64,000 bases of DNA from Ziziphus jujuba (taxonomy: Eukaryota; Streptophyta; Magnoliopsida; Rosales; Rhamnaceae), in the NCBI RefSeq assembly GCF_031755915.1, contig NC_083381.1:322501-386500 (forward strand), in the 5' to 3' direction. The position numbers were made by a program, and so were the translations under genes. Of the stretch, positions 39,132 to 50,311 are shown in pieces; the stretch's first letter is position 1, and every line of letters begins with the position of its first letter. The notes under the pieces are model-generated. The model saw only the letters and a list, made by a program, of their open reading frames with translations. It made no database searches and was not told where the DNA came from.

Positions 39132-39419
39132 GGGTGTGTTTGGTTGATGGGATCGGCCAGGACTGGATGGGATTGTGTCCCAAGTGTGGTGTTTGGTTTG
39201 CAATTTTGAGTTTGGGACAAATTAACCCAAACAGTGATTTAATACCAAATGACTGGGACTCAATTGACCCGTCGCCTCCCCCCCCCCCCCGGGTCATATT
39301 TGTCCCAAGCTCATCGAAGGCTGTGGTCTCTCTCGCTGGTGTCTCCCGCTGGTGTCTCTGGCTAGATCATTTTTGCCGGACTGTTCACGTCTCTCGTAGG
39401 AGTGGAAACTCCCGGTGAG

Positions 39420-39448
39420 TACAGTTCTTCTTCTACAATCCGTTCGTT

Positions 39449-39481
<33 letters not shown>

Positions 39482-39809
39482 CTTCTCAGTCTTCAATCTA
39501 ATAGTCTTCGATCTATTCTTCTTCGACCTTCCATCCGCTTCTTCTGCGTTTTTCTTTGATCTTCCATCTTCTGCTTTCTTCTTCTTCTTCTTCTTCTTCT
39601 GCATTTTTCTTCTTCTTCTTCTTCTGCTTCTTCAATCTTCCATCATCATCTTCTTCTTCGTTTTTGCAAGTCATTTTTTACCTGCAAAATTAGGGCTTAT
39701 ATTTTGTTTTCATGTCATTTGTTGATCTGCAAAATTAGGGCTTGATATTCACGAGGAAGAAGGCTTAATTTGGAGGCTTAAACTAGAGCTAAAGCATCAA
39801 ATTTGGAAG
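39420..39809 (+). other. 5' leader exon of the Harbinger transposase transcript
   Basis: A CTT-rich leader ends TTTGGAAG followed by a strong donor GTAAGT (39810). A matching acceptor TTTTGTAG lies at 42171-42178, five bases before the first transposase ATG (42184). The implied leader intron is 2369 bp and holds no recognised gene. The exon start is a guess. Confidence 0.4.
39448..39675. repeat. CTT trinucleotide-rich tract
   Basis: Several runs of CTT (39448-39486, around 39570-39600 and 39608-39625) within the Harbinger leader. Open frames across it read as Phe/Leu runs. Upstream, at about 39278-39290, is a pure C run. Confidence 0.85.
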
Positions 39810-42183
39810 GTAAGTGTTCTGTTTTTGCCTATTGTTGATGTGTTGCTTATGATGTGTTGGCTAGATTAATATAAACCATTTTTTACTTGCTTGTGTCGGT
39901 TCAGATGATACTTTAAGAATTAGCATATCTAATTCTGTTTGTGATGTTGGTTTGAGAATTATATCTAATTTGGTTCATGTCTTTGTGCAAAGAATTAGAT
40001 CTTCAATCTGTTTGTGATGATACTTTGAAAATATGTATTGCTAGTAGCAGTGGTAACAAATCTATATGAAAATATGCATAAACTGGTGTTGGTGTTCTAG
40101 CTACTAAGTATATGGCTATTTGGAGGCAACCAAATTTTGGATTTCAAGGCCAGCAGTGCTAACATATCTGTTTTGTTCTTCGGTTTAGAGAAAGAAGAAG
40201 AAAATGATGAACCAATTGATGCACATGATTGGAATATGAAAATATGTTTTGTTAGTAGCAGTTTAATAACAACACAGATTTCCATTCTTCATTGTGTCTA
40301 TGTTTTAGGCTTCTAATAGATAGATCAGCATATGGTGTTGAAGACACTGGTACTAAGCTTTCACAAATTTATATCCAATATCATGGAATAGTCATTGCTG
40401 TTATTATTATTAAATGTAAACGTACCCCAACAATGTCTAACATGTCAAAAGCCGTGTGGAAAACAATTTTGTGCCATTCGATATATATATATATATATAG
40501 TTGTGGATTGAGGAAATTTTTGCAGGGGCACCATCATGTAGTATCACTTGGAGTGTAAAAATGATTCCATTTGTTGTATATTTGGGTCACATGAGGTTGA
40601 GTATGTGAATTTTGAAAAAGCATAATTGCAATATCTGTCTGTCGTAGCTATTCAGAACTCAATTACATTTTTTGTGAATTTTAATTCGTTTGCGTTTCAG
40701 TTTCATTTATAGATAATAAAATAATGTATCTGATACTGAATTTTTTTTTTTTTTTTGGTTTGTTGTATGTGTTGTATACTTTCGGGTTGTACTCAATAGA
40801 TTTCACACAGATGCTATATCAATATTTATTCATATAAATTACCGTATTCATGACACATTGTAGCATAATATCATGTCTTTCATTTATGCGCCTTCAAATC
40901 ATATTAATATTATAGTGTTAACATTTAAAATCTATTCCAAAAAAAAAAAAGCAGTGATAACGCTTGCCAAAAAAAAAGGGAAGAAAGAAACATTTTTATT
41001 AATCATGGCCCCCAGAAATATAATTATTAGCTAATGATAAAAGTATTTAAAACAAAAAACCAAAAAAGAAAACAAAAGAAAACTAATTTTAATGAGTAAA
41101 TGTAAGAATTTCAAAGGCAACACAATCTAATTCCATGGGTTCCACGTTCTATTTAGGACAAATTTCTGGTGTTACATAGGACCTTTCTCTTTTGTGTACT
41201 TTAGACCTTATCTGTTATTAATAATGCCTTTCTTTTTCTGTAGTTTAGACTTATCTTGTGATTTGGATCGGTTGGACAACGAGGCAGTGCAGCTTACGAG
41301 TGGTTGAGAAACTTCGATCCCTGACAGCCAAAAAAGCTTGGTTAGCCGAAAAATGCATATTTAAAGTGGTGTTGATCAAATGTTTTAATTTTCTCTTTGT
41401 TGGTTTTCTGCTAGGTCTTTTTTCTTTGTATTTGGTTGAAGAAAATCTATCTCGTGTTCTTGGATGTGGAAAATAATTCCATTTATACGTTTCATTGAGA
41501 TGATGTTTGACTACAGTTTATGTTTAGGAAAATCTCTGATGTTTGCTCATTTGGTATTTTCCATTGGATTGCTATTGATGATGTTTAGCTACAGTTGAAG
41601 TTTTCCATTGGCATGCTATCCGAGCCATTAATTTGAAATTGGATTTAGTTGTTTGTACCTTGTATAACACTCTTATTAAATTCCTTATATATTAATATAC
41701 TATCTATATATATTGCCATAATAAAACTAATTCCATGTCACCTAAAAATATATCTTTGGCACAATCAAACACACCCTATTGAGCCGATCCATTTTATTGA
41801 AATGAGGTTATGAAATTGATGCCTTATTTATTTAAAACATGTTATAAACAAATAAAAATATATAAAATACGTATTAAATATAACAATTATGAAGTATATT
41901 ATTTGATTACAAATTAACAAATGTTAAAAAAAAATATTAGTAGAACATAAATGTAAATAAATATTAAATATGCAGTTCATATTTTTCTTTTTTTTTAATC
42001 TTTAATCCTACCTCATTGCTATAATCAATGAAACAAAAAAGTTTGGGAATGATTATGTTTCTTTTATCTTTTCTTAGTTCCATAAATAATTGTTTCTATT
42101 TCATCCAAAATAAATTATGTGTCTTAAATATAATGTGCTTTTGATATATTTGTTCTTTTTTTTTTTTTTTTTTTGTAGTACAT

Positions 42184-43545
42184 ATGGATCGAAGAAAAGT
42201 TGCTGCATTCTTTTTGCTTCCAAATGATTCACAATTAGAGTCTTTTTGTACGGCATTTATGTTGCTTTTGTTTATGTATATGTACTAGGCGTATATAAGG
42301 TGACATGTTAGAGGTTATAGGAATCAACTACCTAGAAATGCAAAATTGCGTATGTCATTTCTAAATAGTCTGTTAGACAATGATGTTAATTGTATTAGTC
42401 AGCTTAGGATGGATAGGAGAACATTTGATACTTTGTGTCAGTTATTATGCGAGGATGGATATGTTAAAAGTGATGGCATTGTTACATTGGAAGAGCAAGT
42501 GTGTATATTTCTACACATAATTGCTCATCATACAAAGAATCGTACAGTTATCACTAGATTTTTTAGATCGGGAGAGATGATTAGTAGATATTTTAATTCT
42601 GTGTTGCATGGAGTACTACGCTTACATAAGACTTTATTGAGACAACCAGAACCTGTATTAGATAATTGTTTGGATGATAGATGGAAAGTATTTATGGTAT
42701 GTTTGTGGAATTGTTTGGTTATTTATATTATAGTTGAATTATTTGTAACATTATCTGATGTTAGTAACTTTGTTAATGACGTAGAATTGTTTGGGAGCTT
42801 TAGATGGAACATATATTAAAGTGAATATCCCAGAAAACGATAAACCAAGATATCGAACAAGAAAGGGTAAGATAGCCACAAATGTTTTAGGTGTATGTAA
42901 TCCAAATATGAAATTTATATTTGTAGTACCTAGTTGGGAAGGTTCTGCTTCGGATTCACTAGTACTCCGAGATGCATTAAGTAGGCCAAATGGGTTAAGG
43001 GTACAAACCGGTAAGACTAATTCTCAAGTTTTACATTGTAGTAGTCAACATTGCATACACTAATAGGAGATATGTTTTTTCTTTTTTTAAGTTGTTATTA
43101 CTTAGTGGATGCTGGTTACACTAATAGTGAAGGGTTTCTTGCACCATATAGAGAAACAAGATATCACCTTTCTGAGTGGAGAGATAGTTGTGCACCCATA
43201 AATCATGAAGAGTATTTCAACATGAAGCATGCATCTGCTAGGAATGTCATTGAAAGATGTTTTGGGGTTCTTAAAAAGTGGTGGGCAATTTTAAGAAGTC
43301 CATCTTTCTATCCTATTGCAACACAAATCAAGATAATTACCGCATGTTGCCTTATACATAATCGTATTAGAAGAGAAATGATAATTGATCCTGGGGAAGT
43401 TGAGTTTGATAGGAGTGATGATGTTGACGTTAATATCGAGGATGACTTTATAGGATCGATTTCTTCATCGGACCAATGGACCCACTGGAGAGATGATTTA
43501 GCTAAGCAAATGTTTGATGAGTGGAGATGTCGTCGTGGTCATTAG
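42184..43545 (+). pseudogene. PIF/Harbinger transposase (DDE_Tnp_4), 5' part broken by two stops
   Basis: Exons 42184-42696, 42785-43010 and 43106-43545. The first ATG (42184) is in frame with the rest but is followed by in-frame TAG (42286) and TGA (42301). From ATG 42352 the frame is open through spliced exons (336 codons). The endonuclease signature is complete: first Asp in CLGALDGTYI, second Asp in VDAGY, Glu in NVIERCFGVLKKWW. The helical N-terminal region (NSLLDNDVNCISQLRMDRRT, EEQVCIFLHIIAH) is typical. Intron 2 ends in frame only if the second AG (43104-43105) is used, which drops a short YYL strand; the first AG (43090-43091) would shift the frame. The enzyme normally cuts and joins the element's ends. 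Confidence 0.88.
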
Positions 43546-43779
43546 TGGTCGATTGTTGTCTTTAATGCTTCTCTAATTGTTTTATTTTATATTTTTTGTT
43601 AAACATCTTGGATCATTTGTATGAAAACCAATATATATTTTGTGCCATTGTTGTCAACCGTCAATGATTGTTGCTTATTTGCTTGCTATGATTGTATTGT
43701 TGAAATCATAAAAATGTGAATTTTCGATAGAAATGGAGGTTGGAGGTAGCAGTCATGATATCCGAGGGGTCGAATCTAG

Positions 43780-44698
43780 ACGAATATAGAGTAAAAGGGA
43801 AGAAGATGCTTTGCTGCTTATTTTAGATGAGGTTGTAGCTAGTGGGCAGCGGTGTGACACAGGTCATTCAAGCCTGGCACAAGTGCTATGATTGAGAGGC
43901 AATTAGCTGAGATATGTCCTAATTCAGGGTTGCGAGCAAATCCACACATTGAGTCAAAATTGAAAAAGTGGAAGAAGCAATACGGTATAATATACGATAT
44001 GCTAAACAAAAGTGGGTTTGGATGGAATGACTCTCTTAAATTTGTGGAAGTTGAGAGTGACGAAGTTTGGAAAGCATATGTGCAGGTTTTGAAACATTGG
44101 ACATCTTCTTTCATTGAATTTTTTAACTTGAAGTATGTTTTTCTATTGTTTACAATTAAAAGTTTGTTTTTATTATTATTTTTTTTTATTTTAGAGTAAT
44201 CCAAGTGCAAAGGCATGGAGAGGTAAATCGTTTCCGATGTATGAGAGGTTTGCTACAATTTTTGGAAAGGATCGGGCAACAGGACATGGAGCACAAACTC
44301 CAATTGATATGGTCAATGATTGGAATTTTGATAGTGGGAATAAACAATTTAATGATGTGTGTTCTCCTATGTCTATGAATGAAATACATAGTGAACCGTC
44401 CACCCGACCTAAATCAAAAGGTAAGAGAAAATCTGGATTGAAGGATGATGATATTGTGAGCGGGTTTGGCGATGTAGCAGAGAAATTGTTTGATAAATTG
44501 GCTGCAAAGTTAGATAAATCTGAAGCCGATTATCCACAATACTTAGCTATGGAGCTTGACAGGTTAGGCTTCTCTGCTGATGACAATCTCGATATCTCTA
44601 AGCCAATGAGATTGGATCCATCGAATGTTAAGGTGTTTAAGATTATTAGGACGGATGCAGGCAAGATTGAATTTGCTAGGAAATTTTTAAATTACTAA
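43780..44698 (+). pseudogene. Harbinger ORF2, Myb/SANT-like DNA-binding protein, frameshifted
   Basis: From ATG 43888, exons 43888-44085 and 44195-44698 join with GT-AG borders into 233 codons. The family text is clear: MIERQLAEICPNSGLRANPH, KLKKWKKQYGIIYDML, WEAYV-like ending, then a SNPSAKAWRGKSFPMYERF block and a C-terminal low-complexity and helical tail. Upstream in a different frame (about 43798-43866) the expected N-terminal start is visible (ALLLILDEVVASGQRC). One missing base near 43866-43869 separates the two frames. This partner protein normally binds subterminal DNA and carries the transposase into the nucleus. Confidence 0.85.
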
Positions 44699-44978
44699 GT
44701 ATCGTTGTGGATCATATATTTAAGCCTATGTATGAGGGGATGATAATTAGGAACACTTATATTTGAACTTTATGGACATATGTTGTATGGTTGTTTATGG
44801 ACATATGTGGTATGGTAATGGATGTTGGTATCTAATTATGCATGTAAAGACACTTTTATGAAGCATGTGCTATGTTTTAGTGTATTAATATGCACTTGAT
44901 TGATTTAATGCATTGTCATTTTGTTTAATTATATTATTATATTATGTTATAATTTAATATAATATGCAGGAATATTCA

Positions 44979-45296
44979 ATGGCAAGGAGAAGAATTTATG
45001 TTGTATTTAAAGGTAGACAACTAGGGATATATAATTCTTAGCCTGAATGTCATCAACAAGTCCAAGGATTTAAGGATAATTTATATCAAACCTATAATAC
45101 AACCGAAGAAGCTAAAATAGCATATGCTAAGTATGTAAAACAAATGATGAGGAATCTAAATGAGGCAAATCCAATACAACATATCACCGCACATACACGT
45201 GCCAACTTGAACAATGAGTGGCGTAATGGTTGTATAATCAGCTATTTGTTTGGATTATTATCAATGGGTGTTTTTATTTATTTCGCATATAACTAA
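44979..45296 (+). pseudogene. third Harbinger frame: Cauli_VI/RNase H1 N-terminal-like domain with hydrophobic tail
   Basis: One frame runs from ATG 44979 to TAA 45296 (105 codons) with a single TAG at codon 21 (45039), which sits where this family usually has a tryptophan. The text YVVFKGRQLGIYNS followed by ECHQQVQGFKDNLYQTY and TTEEAKIAYAKY matches the small domain found at the N-terminus of eukaryotic RNase H1 (Pfam Cauli_VI), which binds RNA-DNA hybrid or double-stranded RNA. The last 20 or so residues (ISYLFGLLSMGVFIYFAYN) are hydrophobic and look like a tail anchor. A CAG acceptor lies just before the ATG (44968-44970), so there could be an upstream exon. No RNase H catalytic domain follows. 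Confidence 0.65.
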
Positions 45297-46257
45297 TTAT
45301 CGGTGTAAACTCAAATATATACATTTGTATGCAAACAAGTATGTGAAATCGTAGTTATTAACAAGTTCTTAATTAAATATGATGTTATGTTTTTTTATTT
45401 GTACATATGATTTAATATATTATAATATCAATTTAATTGGTTTTTAAAACCATATATTAAAAGTAATTTGTGGGTATAAAAAAAAATTACAATTTAATTC
45501 CAATGTAAATAAACAATTACAATTACAAAATTTCATTAATTATCTTTATTTTTTATTAATTATTATTTATAAAATATTATGTTATAATTTAATTATAATT
45601 TATTTTTAAAATTATAAATTAATATAGTTTGTGGATGTAATAAAAATTGAAATTTTATATGTAAATACAAATATATCAATTTACAATATTAATTAAATAT
45701 ATTATTTTTTATTATAATTATAAATCGAATTTTATAAATTTTCATTAAAAAAAATTATAAAATAGTCCAATCCAGTCTAATCCTGCACCAAATATGGAAC
45801 AACCAGTCCACCATTTAGTCCGGAACTATACCAAATATAGGACTGCACTATTCTATCCTGTCCGATCCGGACCTGTCCTGTCCAATCCTGTCCGATCCGA
45901 ACCTATCCTGCGTACCAAACACAACCAAAAGGTTTTTGCCACTACTCCTATCAACACCTCTATCGCATGAAGGATAAAAGAAGAAAAAGAATATGACCTT
46001 ATCTAGTACAACCCCCTTTCTTTTTTTGTGATAAATTAAATATGAGAGATTTTAGCATCAAGTTTTGAACCTAGAACTTAGGATTATCATTAGTGGTCAT
46101 TACTAATTGGGTTATTCCCAAAAAAACATTTGGCATAGTTTCTGATAAGCTACTTTTGGTTTCATTTAGTTTATTTTCTCATTGTTGGGATAAAGACCTT
46201 TAAATGATTTTTTTTAAATAAAATAAAATAAAATAAATTAAATATATATCGCAAAGT
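45297..46257. other. AT-rich tail of the Harbinger element and flank
   Basis: Noncoding AT-rich DNA, then the right subterminal repeats (45770-45926) and about 330 bp of flank. No gene recognised. Confidence 0.55.
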
Positions 46258-46763
46258 TTGTACCAACTAAATCAATCTTTGAAAATCCAAAAGAAACCAA
46301 AAGGGGGGTTGAATAAACTTTTCAAAAACTTTAGCTTCTTTTTTATGACTGAAATAAAAGGAACCTGCAAAGTCATATGCCATAGCATCTCTAAACCTAA
46401 AGCTACATATCCACAGTTTGTATATATCTTAGTAGTCAAGACTCGATTGTCCCATAAACCTAAAATATAAATCCAATAAGATAAACAATAAGGACTCAAT
46501 CTTTCCACAAGTAAAAAATAAATTTGCAGAAAAAGTAAACAGGTGAGGACTCAGTCCTTCTAGAGCAGATAGTATAAAACTAAAATGCAATAATATAAAA
46601 TACAGAAAAATAAAAATGAGGTACACATGTTTTTATGTGGAAATCTAGATGGGAAAATCATGGGTGACACTCGCCACCTCTAATCTAAAAATCTACTAAG
46701 TCAGTATTCAAATAAATAGTCACACAGAAATATTACTAACATTCCTAGTCATCAAGATAATGG
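46258..46763. mobile_element. left half of an older repeat split by the LTR element
   Basis: Sequence with retroelement-like features (AACCAAAAGGGGGGTTGAAT, GGAAATCTAGATGGGAAAATC, GGGTGACACTCGCCACCTC). It stops at the target site GTGAC. The right half would continue from 51831 (TAGACTTCTAACTCTAGAC and onward). Family assignment is a guess from overall appearance. Confidence 0.35.
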
Positions 46764-46768
46764 GTGAC

Positions 46769-48216
46769 TGTTAGCCCCTTAAGCATCGGATGGGGAACCA
46801 AGCATGGAGGCCATGAGACATACTTGGGTCCTTGGTGTGCCTAAGAGATTGACACACGGCATTGCTGCAATAAGTATGAGGTTGTGTGGGTGGCATGGCA
46901 TACGGCATTGGCTTAGACACGACAAACGGACTTAAGGCACAAGAAGGTGTTGGTAGGCAGATGCATCACGGACTGTGAATCTTGGGTAAACATGACTAAG
47001 ACTGTGTGGACATTGGCAAATGCTAGATGAGCGCAAACATATGTGCGCCGAGGTACATGTGCTAGATGGCCGAGACTAGTGTGCATGGGCGGAGCATGCA
47101 TGCAAGTGCACTAAGCAAGCATGACAAGCCGAGGAGGGTTAGGTCATGGTGCATGGCTTAGTGGCAACCGTGCAGGCAGCGAGTCGAGATGCAACATGCA
47201 GCATGCCTAAATGGATCCAAGGCAAGCATGGTGAAACATGAAGCTGTTGGGTGCAAGGAGGCATAGTTGCACACATCCGAGGGGGCGCATGGTTATTTGA
47301 GTTAGGCACGGGTTAGGGCTGTAGGACATGAGCACGCAAGGGGCACGAGGGCCATGATTTTTGAGATTTGCTAAGCACAAAATGCGGGAAGGTTAGTTAA
47401 GTTTGTTGGATAAGCTTCATTTTTTAAATGTGCCTAAGATATGGATTTGGTTGAAATTCAAAAGGTGGTTGCAAGCCTTGATATGTGGAGATCAAGGAGG
47501 GTTGTTGCAACCTATCCTGGTTCGAATTTGAAGGTGAGTTTGATGGACACGTGGCATAGATGGACACATGACATGTGGCAGGTGGTTATGGGGTGGATAA
47601 CTACCAAAGCTGGGTGGCACGAGGTCACTGATTTGAAGAGTTTTGCACAACTAGGAGAGTAAGTTATGATCCCATACAACTAGGGATAATGATTAGTTGT
47701 TATCCCATGCAAATAGGGATGTTAGTTGAACTCTACTTGTATGTATAAGAGTAAAAATGGGAGCATGAGACATCAACCTCATAATTCAACCCAGTATAGA
47801 AGGAGATTGTGGTGATCCGTGTGATAGGGCTTTGTAATCCTTGTTTTCTTATGTGAATGAAAAAAGGTTGGGGAAGGTAGTAACCCCGTAAACTGTGAGT
47901 CCCTTGTGATTGCCTATACACTCTGTGTGTGTGTGTGTGAGTGTGCGATGAGGCATACTTGACCCTCGAGTTGTGTGGTTGTGTGAGTATGCTTGGTGGT
48001 GGTACACTAAAACCTTATGACAGACTACGAGTGTTGTGAGGTAGTCTAAGGTTGGGACCTTAGGTTGAGAGTGTGCATGTGTTACACATTCATTCCGCTG
48101 TGACAATCCGTTGCATTGACGTGCAAGGTGTGCACATGGGAAGGCTGACTGGAGTTTGTGCTCTAGGCTGCATGGAGGTGAGAAAAATTTTGGGAGAATT
48201 TCTCACCCCCGTGATA
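46769..48216 (+). repeat. 5' LTR
   Basis: Begins TGTTAGCCCCTTAAGC and ends CACCCCCGTGATA. It shares with the 3' LTR the words GTGTGGACATTGGCAAA, GGAGCATGCATGCAAGTGC and GTGGTGATCCGTGTGATAGG. Open frames in it are not coding. Confidence 0.93.
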
Positions 48217-48218
48217 GT

Positions 48219-48230
48219 TGGTATCAGAGC
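48219..48230 (+). other. primer-binding site (initiator tRNA-Met)
   Basis: TGGTATCAGAGC starts two bases after the 5' LTR end. It is the complement of the 3' end of initiator tRNA-Met and primes minus-strand DNA synthesis in most plant LTR elements. Confidence 0.95.
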
Positions 48231-48381
48231 CAGGTTGATACCAAGGAGTTGTGATCAAAGCCTCATTGAGACAACAAAGTTGGTGTTTAAACCTGTTTTG
48301 CACCAAAGGTAGGTTCATAGTTTCCTTACTAACACCAATAGTTTATACTTGGAAAGATTTTTGGACATTTGTTGCGTAGAT

Positions 48382-49378
48382 ATGGCTGGTGGTACAACAA
48401 TGGAGGCCCTACATGAGCGTGTGACCCGTCTAGAAGAATTGGTGGGTGCTACTTCTTCAGATTCAATCGTGAGTCTATCGGAACGTATAGATGTGGCTGC
48501 AAACAGTTTGAACTCTCTAGCACGTAACCTTGAGTCATTTGTGGCAGAGGCAAATAACAAGTTTGTGAAGGTTATCGAGGATTTGATGTCCTTTAGCGAT
48601 AACATGAAGGCTAAGATAAAATCCTTGGAGACATTAATGGCTGTCCTAAGGTCGACTATAGGTGGATTTTCATCATCAATTGAGATAATCCCATCTAAAA
48701 TCGAAGTCCCGGATTTGAAGCTTTTTAATGGTGCTAGGAATGCAAACGAGCTAGAGAATTTCTTATGGGACATGGAACAGTATTTTGCTGCTGCACATTG
48801 CTTGGAGCATGAGAAAGTGACAGTCACCAGCATGTACTCGGTGGATGATGCTAAATTGTGGTGGAGGACTTGACTACAGGATGATGAGAACTCTAACCGT
48901 TCGAGGATAGAGATGTGGGACAGGTTGAAGAAAGAATTGAGAGATCAGTTCTGGTCAGGCAATATAGCTTGGGTGGCAAGAGAGGCCTTGAAGAAGTTGA
49001 AACATACTGGCTCAATCCGAAAGTATGTGAAATAGTTCAGCTCTTTGATGTTAGACATCAAGAACATGTCTGAAGAGGATAAATTTTTGAATTTTATGTC
49101 AGGTCTGCAAAGGTGGGGAGCAGGCTGAATTCAAGAGCCAGGAAGTGCAAACCTTGCTGGTTGCCATTAGTGCTGTTGATAGCTTGTTGGATTTCAAGTA
49201 CATGACAGTGTGATCGTCTTCTGGGAAGATCGAAAATGGCAAGAAATCTAAAGGAAACAAGAAGAGGGGCGGCAAAAATGTAAGCAAGACAGGGGAGTCT
49301 TCGAAACCCAAGATGGAAGGCCAAAACACCAGGGTAAGGTGTTTTATTTGTAAAGGATCTCATTTTGCTAGTAATTGC
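48382..49378 (+). pseudogene. gag (capsid and zinc knuckle), with stops
   Basis: From ATG 48382 the frame is open to TGA at 48871 and holds a coiled-coil-like N-terminus and the gag core (PDLKLFNGARNANELENFLW, ...YFAAAH, ...AKLWWRT). Homologous text continues past the stop (MWDRLKKELRDQFW at about 48912-48955) with further stops. A zinc knuckle CFICKGSHFASNC (C-X2-C-X4-H-X4-C) lies at 49340-49378. The product would form the particle that packages element RNA. Confidence 0.8.
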
Positions 49379-49429
49379 CCTAGGAGGGAGAATGTTAACA
49401 CATTGGCTACTATGGAGAGTGACAATGTG

Positions 49430-50170
49430 AAAGATGATGATATACCATTACAAGTGGCACCATTACAGTTCGTGAACATTGCGACCGCGAAGAAGCTAGA
49501 CTTGCGGCATGGGTTGTTCTATGTTGAAGTGTGGGTAAATGGCAGAGATGTGATTGCTTTGCTCGATACAGATTATATACAGAACTAGTGGCGCAGAGAA
49601 AGGTGGAAGATTTGGGCTTGAGTTAGGCCTCACTCTTGCTACATCAAACCTTTCAATGCCGAAGCATAGCCGGTGGATGGCTTGGCCAAGGCTCATGTGA
49701 AAGTCGAAATGTTGGAGGGAGAGAGTAGTTTCTTGGTGGTTCCCATGCAAGACTATGACATGATACTTGTGTTGGAATTCTGCCTCGAAACTCAGGTAAG
49801 TTTGATCCCTTATCGTAATAAAACCATTGTGACTGATGGGCTGAGATGTTCTTATATTGTGGGATACATCTTGACAAGGGGAGAGCATCTCATGAAGCCA
49901 CAGAAGGTGAGTTCTATGCAACCTAAGAATGGGTTGGGGAATGGAATGGAGTTGTTCCTGGCTTCGCTTATGGAAGATGTGAGATCGGACCGATTAATGG
50001 AAGAACTAGTTGACGAAATCGACTCAATGGAGGAGGTGGTGGATGGGACACTTCCTAATCCAATGGGTGATGTTCTTGGATCGGACCAAGATGGTGGTCT
50101 AGAATTCCTTTTGTATTTGCAGGTGCTAGCTTGCTCAACGGACAAAGCGAGAGAAGGAAAGGATGTGTAG
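49430..50170 (+). pseudogene. retroelement aspartic-protease-like region
   Basis: The frame after the zinc knuckle reads VNGRDVIALLDTD at about 49530-49570, where Gypsy proteases have a D-T-G catalytic triad; here the glycine is aspartate. It stops at 49586. A second open stretch (49673-50170) has the downstream protease text (KAHVKVEMLEGESSFLVVPM, DYDMILVLEFC) and then an acidic tail. No YxDD reverse transcriptase motif, RNase H or integrase follows before the 3' LTR. Confidence 0.65.
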
Positions 50171-50297
50171 CAGAAGAATTACTTTCTACTCCTAAGGCTG
50201 GGGGATCTTAGGAGCCAAATACCAAAAGAAGGTCTTGCGAAGACAGGACGAGTGGACATCTGGAGCTTCACCTGACGATGAGGGTGTCGTCAAGCTT

Positions 50298-50310
50298 AGG
50301 TGGGGGAGGT
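50298..50310 (+). other. polypurine tract
   Basis: AGGTGGGGGAGGT stands directly before the 3' LTR start (50312). It is the plus-strand primer site of LTR elements. Confidence 0.85.
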
Positions 50311-50311
50311 T

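Larger units (their letters stand above)
39132..45926 (+). mobile_element. PIF/Harbinger DNA transposon, about 6.8 kb, decayed
   Basis: The left end GGGTGTGTTTGGT (39132) and the right end ACCAAACACAACC (to 45926) form a 13-bp terminal inverted repeat with one mismatch. Inside both ends are subterminal repeats of GGATCGG/CCGATCC and CCTGTCC type. Both flanks begin with AAA, a possible 3-bp target duplication. Within lie three coding regions on the plus strand: a DDE transposase, a Myb/SANT-like gene and a Cauli_VI-like frame. The first two are the normal Harbinger pair; the third is unusual. Two nonsense codons in the transposase region, a frameshift in the Myb frame and a stop in the third frame show that this copy is not fully functional. 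Confidence 0.88.

Noticed and set aside
39134..39725. Frames encoding Phe/Ser-rich proteins at the Harbinger left end
   Set aside because: They read through the inverted repeat and CTT tract; no domain and no conserved splice context.
44979..45296. Endogenous caulimovirus (virus-derived) origin of the Cauli_VI-like frame
   Set aside because: No movement protein, coat or reverse transcriptase sequence is nearby, and the domain is common in cellular RNase H1. It lies within the Harbinger inverted repeats.
47441..47662. Protein frame in the 5' LTR
   Set aside because: The matching part of the 3' LTR does not keep the frame and LTRs are noncoding.
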